Source of the DNA: Gemmatimonadota bacterium | GTDB taxonomy: Bacteria; Latescibacterota; UBA2968 | Direction: 5' to 3' | Assembly: GCA_026705765.1 (NCBI GenBank) | Contig: JAPPAB010000056.1 | Location: forward strand, 24,546 to 88,545 | Length of the DNA stretch: 64,000 nt | Part shown: positions 61,869 to 64,000 of the stretch, one piece after another | Layout: each line of letters opens with the position of its first letter | How positions within the stretch are numbered: the stretch's first letter is position 1 | Notes under the pieces: model-generated | Told to the model about the DNA's origin: nothing | The model's input: the letters and a program-made list of their open reading frames with translations, nothing else | Database searches by the model: none | Position numbers and translations under genes: made by a program

Positions 61869-62612
61869 TTGTCGATAGAATGTCCTGAGGATTTCGAAGG
61901 CCTTGCACAGGCAGGGCAGGTGGTTGCCGCTACATTAAAGGCAATGGCGAGTGCTGTTCGCGCCGGAGTAACCACAGCGAAAGTTGATCGCGTTGGCGAG
62001 TTGGTGCTCAATCGATACGGGGCAACGTCCGCACCTCGGCTGTTTTACGGTTTTCCCGGCGTCAATCTTATCAGTGTCAATGACGAGATCATTCACGGTA
62101 TTCCGAGTGACCGAGTGCTGGAACAGGGTGACATTGTAAGCCTGGATGTCACCGCTGAACTGAACGGCTACATTGCAGATGCAGCAATCACCATCCCGAT
62201 TCCTCCATATTCCGCGAAAGCCGATAGATTGTGTCGATGTGCCCGTACGGCATTCGAAAAGGCGGTGGCCGTAGCTCGTGCAAACAAACCGATCAATTGC
62301 ATCGGCCATGCCGTAGAGCACGAGGTGAAACGACAAGGATTCTGGGTTGTCAATGAGCTTGCGGGACACGGGATAGGTCGGGTTATCCATGAAGACCCCA
62401 TCGTTGCAAACACCTACAATCCGCTCGATTCAAAGCCGCTTACGAATGGTCTTGTGATCACCATCGAGCCTATGATTGCCGAGCATCCAGCCCAAGCCGT
62501 TGAAGATTGCGACGGTTGGACCGTGAGGACCTCAAATGGATCTCTTTCGGCTCATTTTGAGCATACTGTCGTTATTACCGATGGCCGGCCTATTTTGCTG
62601 ACTGCGGCCTGA
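61869..62612 (+). CDS. map: Type I methionine aminopeptidase
   Basis: MAP removes the initiator methionine. The metal ligands of the family are visible: Asp in VSLDVTAELNGYIADAA (two Asp), His in AGHGIGRVIHED, Glu in ITIEPMI and Glu in HFEHTVVIT. TTG at 61869 with AAAAGGAG 8 bases upstream fits best; GTG at 61860 overlaps the ribosome site. It lies in an accessory array rather than with secY/infA, so it is likely a second copy, as in resistance to MAP-directed compounds (inference). Confidence 0.9.
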   Translation: MSIECPEDFEGLAQAGQVVAATLKAMASAVRAGVTTAKVDRVGELVLNRYGATSAPRLFYGFPGVNLISVNDEIIHGIPSDRVLEQGDIVSLDVTAELNGYIADAAITIPIPPYSAKADRLCRCARTAFEKAVAVARANKPINCIGHAVEHEVKRQGFWVVNELAGHGIGRVIHEDPIVANTYNPLDSKPLTNGLVITIEPMIAEHPAQAVEDCDGWTVRTSNGSLSAHFEHTVVITDGRPILLTAA

Positions 62613-62708
62613 GCGGCCTGATTTCTGCTAACACGTCCGTGTCCGACTTCGGGCTGTGCCCTCCGCGCAACCGCTTCGCGATTCGGGTACGACGGTAACA
62701 TTACACGC

Positions 62709-62760
62709 AAGCGGCGCAAGGTTCTCCTACCATCTCACCCTGACAAATTATGTACAGAAG
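62709..62760. repeat. Spacer repeat B, copy 2
   Basis: Starts AAGCGGCGCAAGGTTCTCC and ends AAATTATGTACAGAAG; counterpart of 59422-59473. It lies 35 bases before the nitrilase-like gene. Confidence 0.65.
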
Positions 62761-62795
62761 CAGAAACCACTCCATCTACGAAAAAGAAAATCACT

Positions 62796-63593
62796 ATGCG
62801 AATCTGTTCTTTCCAAGTTTCAATGTCCAGCCAATTGACTGAGAATGTGAAGACTGCGATACGGTCCATTGAGATAGCTACGGATAAAGAGGCTGATGTT
62901 GCACTCTTGCCAGAGATGATGGTTACAGGTTGGGGGCAACACTTGCACGACTTCTTTGCCCGAGAGGCTTGGATTGATGAAGTCACTCAAGGACTCTATG
63001 AAATTCTCAAGCACGTAGAGAAAAATGGTGTCCGAGTACTCCTTGGCTCTCCATATTCTGTCGCGGATTCCTACGTAAATGCTATAATCCTACTCGATCC
63101 TGTAACCGGTATTCAGTATGTGGGTGGCAGAATGCTGATTGCACCCGGCTGGACTAAGAACTGGAATTTCGTCGGAGCCTCTTCCAAAGCCCCGATCATG
63201 ATAGATCAGATCCTTTGCGGATTCGTGGTCTGCAATGAAGTTGGAATGCTCGACCAGCTTGAGGACTCGGGCATTGAACAGAGCCAAATCATCTTCTGGC
63301 CTGGAGTAACTGTAAACCACTATTCCGAGGATAGTAGTCTCCTGCACAACAGCTGTGCCGAAGGCGTAAGGTCCATTTCTTTGCGCTATCGCTGTCCCAC
63401 GATCCAAGCAAGTTACATCAATGAGATAAACGCCTTGCCCCCTACTCGGCGGCATGGCGGAATTGCGGTTGCTTCAGAAGATGGCACTGTCGTTTATCAG
63501 GCTCCCGATGGAAGGGAGACACTCATCGTTTGCGACGTCACGTTAGAAAAAGTCGGCGGCTCAATGTTGACTCGCCTGTCACTGATTGAGTGA
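62796..63593 (+). CDS. Carbon-nitrogen hydrolase (nitrilase superfamily), altered triad
   Basis: A 265-residue nitrilase-fold protein. The catalytic glutamate is Glu40 (ALLPEMMVTGW) and the nucleophile Cys146 (GFVVCNEVGM). The family lysine, normally in a YxK motif between them, is replaced: the segment reads YVGGRMLI, with only Arg112 or Lys121 nearby. Activity may therefore be lost or altered. In the usual members the Glu-Lys-Cys triad hydrolyses nitriles, amides or N-carbamoyl compounds. It is the last gene of the array before the IS605-type element. Confidence 0.8.
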   Translation: MRICSFQVSMSSQLTENVKTAIRSIEIATDKEADVALLPEMMVTGWGQHLHDFFAREAWIDEVTQGLYEILKHVEKNGVRVLLGSPYSVADSYVNAIILLDPVTGIQYVGGRMLIAPGWTKNWNFVGASSKAPIMIDQILCGFVVCNEVGMLDQLEDSGIEQSQIIFWPGVTVNHYSEDSSLLHNSCAEGVRSISLRYRCPTIQASYINEINALPPTRRHGGIAVASEDGTVVYQAPDGRETLIVCDVTLEKVGGSMLTRLSLIE

Positions 63594-63748
63594 TACCGAA
63601 CCACACAACTAAAAACATCGTGTGGTCGAATCTTTCAGCCCTTGAAAGACTTTGCCGTGAGTGGGCTGCGTCGCCAGCGCGTAACAACGCGTCTGCGCTT
63701 CAGGCATGGCGAAGCGCATAGAATTTATGGGGCGACTTTAGCCTGGAG

Positions 63749-63769
63749 GATAGTCCTCAAGGGACTATC
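63749..63769 (+). other. Hairpin upstream of tnpB (candidate IS200/IS605 left end)
   Basis: GATAGTCC and GGACTATC form a perfect 8-base stem with a 5-base loop, 74 bases before the TnpB start. Imperfect hairpins like this occur at the ends of IS200/IS605 elements, where TnpA binds. A second hairpin GCGCTTC/GAAGCGC lies just upstream. Exact element boundary unknown. Confidence 0.4.
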
Positions 63770-63807
63770 GGTGGCGGTGCATCAACAAGATTTATTCTAT
63801 TTTCAAC

Positions 63808-63836
63808 TTGACAAAAATAACACATAAGTATATATT
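63808..63836 (+). promoter_or_regulatory. Sigma-70-type promoter for tnpB
   Basis: TTGACA (63808-63813), 17-base spacer, TATATT (63831-63836), 6 bases before the tnpB ATG; the transcript would be nearly leaderless. Confidence 0.6.
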
Positions 63837-63842
63837 TTTATT

Positions 63843-64000
63843 ATGTTTAATTCGTTCAAGTACAGATTGCGACCGACCAAAAAGCAAGAACAAATCTTGC
63901 TGACGCATATTGACGAATGTCGTATTCTCTATAATCAACTACTCTGTGCGAGAATACAAGCATGGAAAAATGAGAATAAGTCTCTCTCGCAATATGACCA
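63843..64000 (+). CDS. tnpB: IS605 OrfB / TnpB-family protein, N-terminal part
   Basis: The ATG at 63843 opens MFNSFKYRLRPTKKQEQILL, then DECRILYNQLLCARIQAW, the typical N-terminus of TnpB/OrfB. The window cuts the gene at residue 52. TnpB is an RNA-guided nuclease that supports IS200/IS605 transposition; the guide (omega) RNA is normally made from the 3' end of the element, outside this window. No TnpA gene is seen upstream. Confidence 0.82.
   Translation, partial: MFNSFKYRLRPTKKQEQILLTHIDECRILYNQLLCARIQAWKNENKSLSQYD

Noticed and set aside
1..64000. CRISPR array, tRNA, rRNA and tmRNA genes
   Set aside because: No regular 20-50 base spaced direct repeats, cloverleaf-like sequences or rRNA segments were recognised in the spacers by eye; a search with tRNAscan-SE or Infernal was not possible.

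Overview
The window reads as a bacterial chromosome of moderate GC. Genes are dense, operons are coupled by 4-base ATGA/GTGA overlaps, and Shine-Dalgarno sites are clear. Housekeeping genes (mutS, mtaB, rpsA, cmk, scpAB, trpS, efp-accB-accC, gcvH, bioB, mnmG, smpB, rph, rdgB, mutY, aroC, rplM-rpsI-rpsB-tsf-frr, ispH) are mixed with families common in large-genome, carbohydrate-degrading marine or soil bacteria: a phytanoyl-CoA dioxygenase, a sugar-phosphate isomerase/epimerase, a Gfo/Idh/MocA dehydrogenase, SDRs, a NanA/DapA-type lyase and an ADP-ribosylglycohydrolase. This mix suggests an uncultured FCB-like lineage such as Latescibacterota or Poribacteria. That is an inference from gene content; no rRNA or other phylogenetic marker was analysed.

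Layout. 1-7.7 kb: an operon with a [2Fe-2S]/ASKHA corrinoid-reactivator-like protein, a homocysteine methyltransferase, an ADP-ribosylglycohydrolase and a NanA-like lyase, then a methyltransferase, a sugar isomerase, a GNAT and a PhyH dioxygenase. 7.7-14 kb: an accessory region made of a toxin-antitoxin-like cluster (DUF433, DUF5615, HigA) and a two-gene operon encoding a 1357-residue nuclease-STAND-repeat protein. Both inserts are flanked by second, diverged copies of the 3' ends of the neighbouring genes (phyH on the left, mutS on the right), so the region looks like two insertions at a formerly convergent phyH/mutS junction. 14-30.6 kb: a minus-strand core block from mutS to efp. 30.9-38.8 kb: a plus-strand core block from chrA to rdgB. 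38.9-45.8 kb: minus-strand SDRs, mutY, an acyl-CoA ligase, aroC and a serine hydrolase. 46.4-49.8 kb: the ribosomal protein/translation factor operon rplM-rpsI-rpsB-tsf-frr. It is preceded by a striking leader with a near-consensus promoter, an 11-codon ORF with a perfect ribosome site, nested stems that include the end of that ORF, and an intrinsic terminator ahead of rplM. 49.8-56.7 kb: a YWTD propeller gene divergent from an XRE regulator, then ispH, a sugar dehydrogenase and three catabolic or unknown genes.

56.7-64 kb is a second accessory region. Small unrelated genes all lie on the plus strand (DUF2442, a HEPN-like protein, a membrane protein, a histidine phosphatase, a DUF433/DUF5615 pair, a broken phosphotransferase, a methionine aminopeptidase, a nitrilase homologue). 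They are separated by 90-290 base structured spacers, several of which share repeats, and one spacer has an attC-like layout. This resembles an integron-type cassette array, though no integrase is in the window. The array ends at the start of an IS605-family TnpB gene cut by the window edge.

The best candidates for something undescribed are the leader ORF/attenuator ahead of rplM, the nuclease-STAND operon with its duplicated-gene-tail boundaries, and the cassette-like array.
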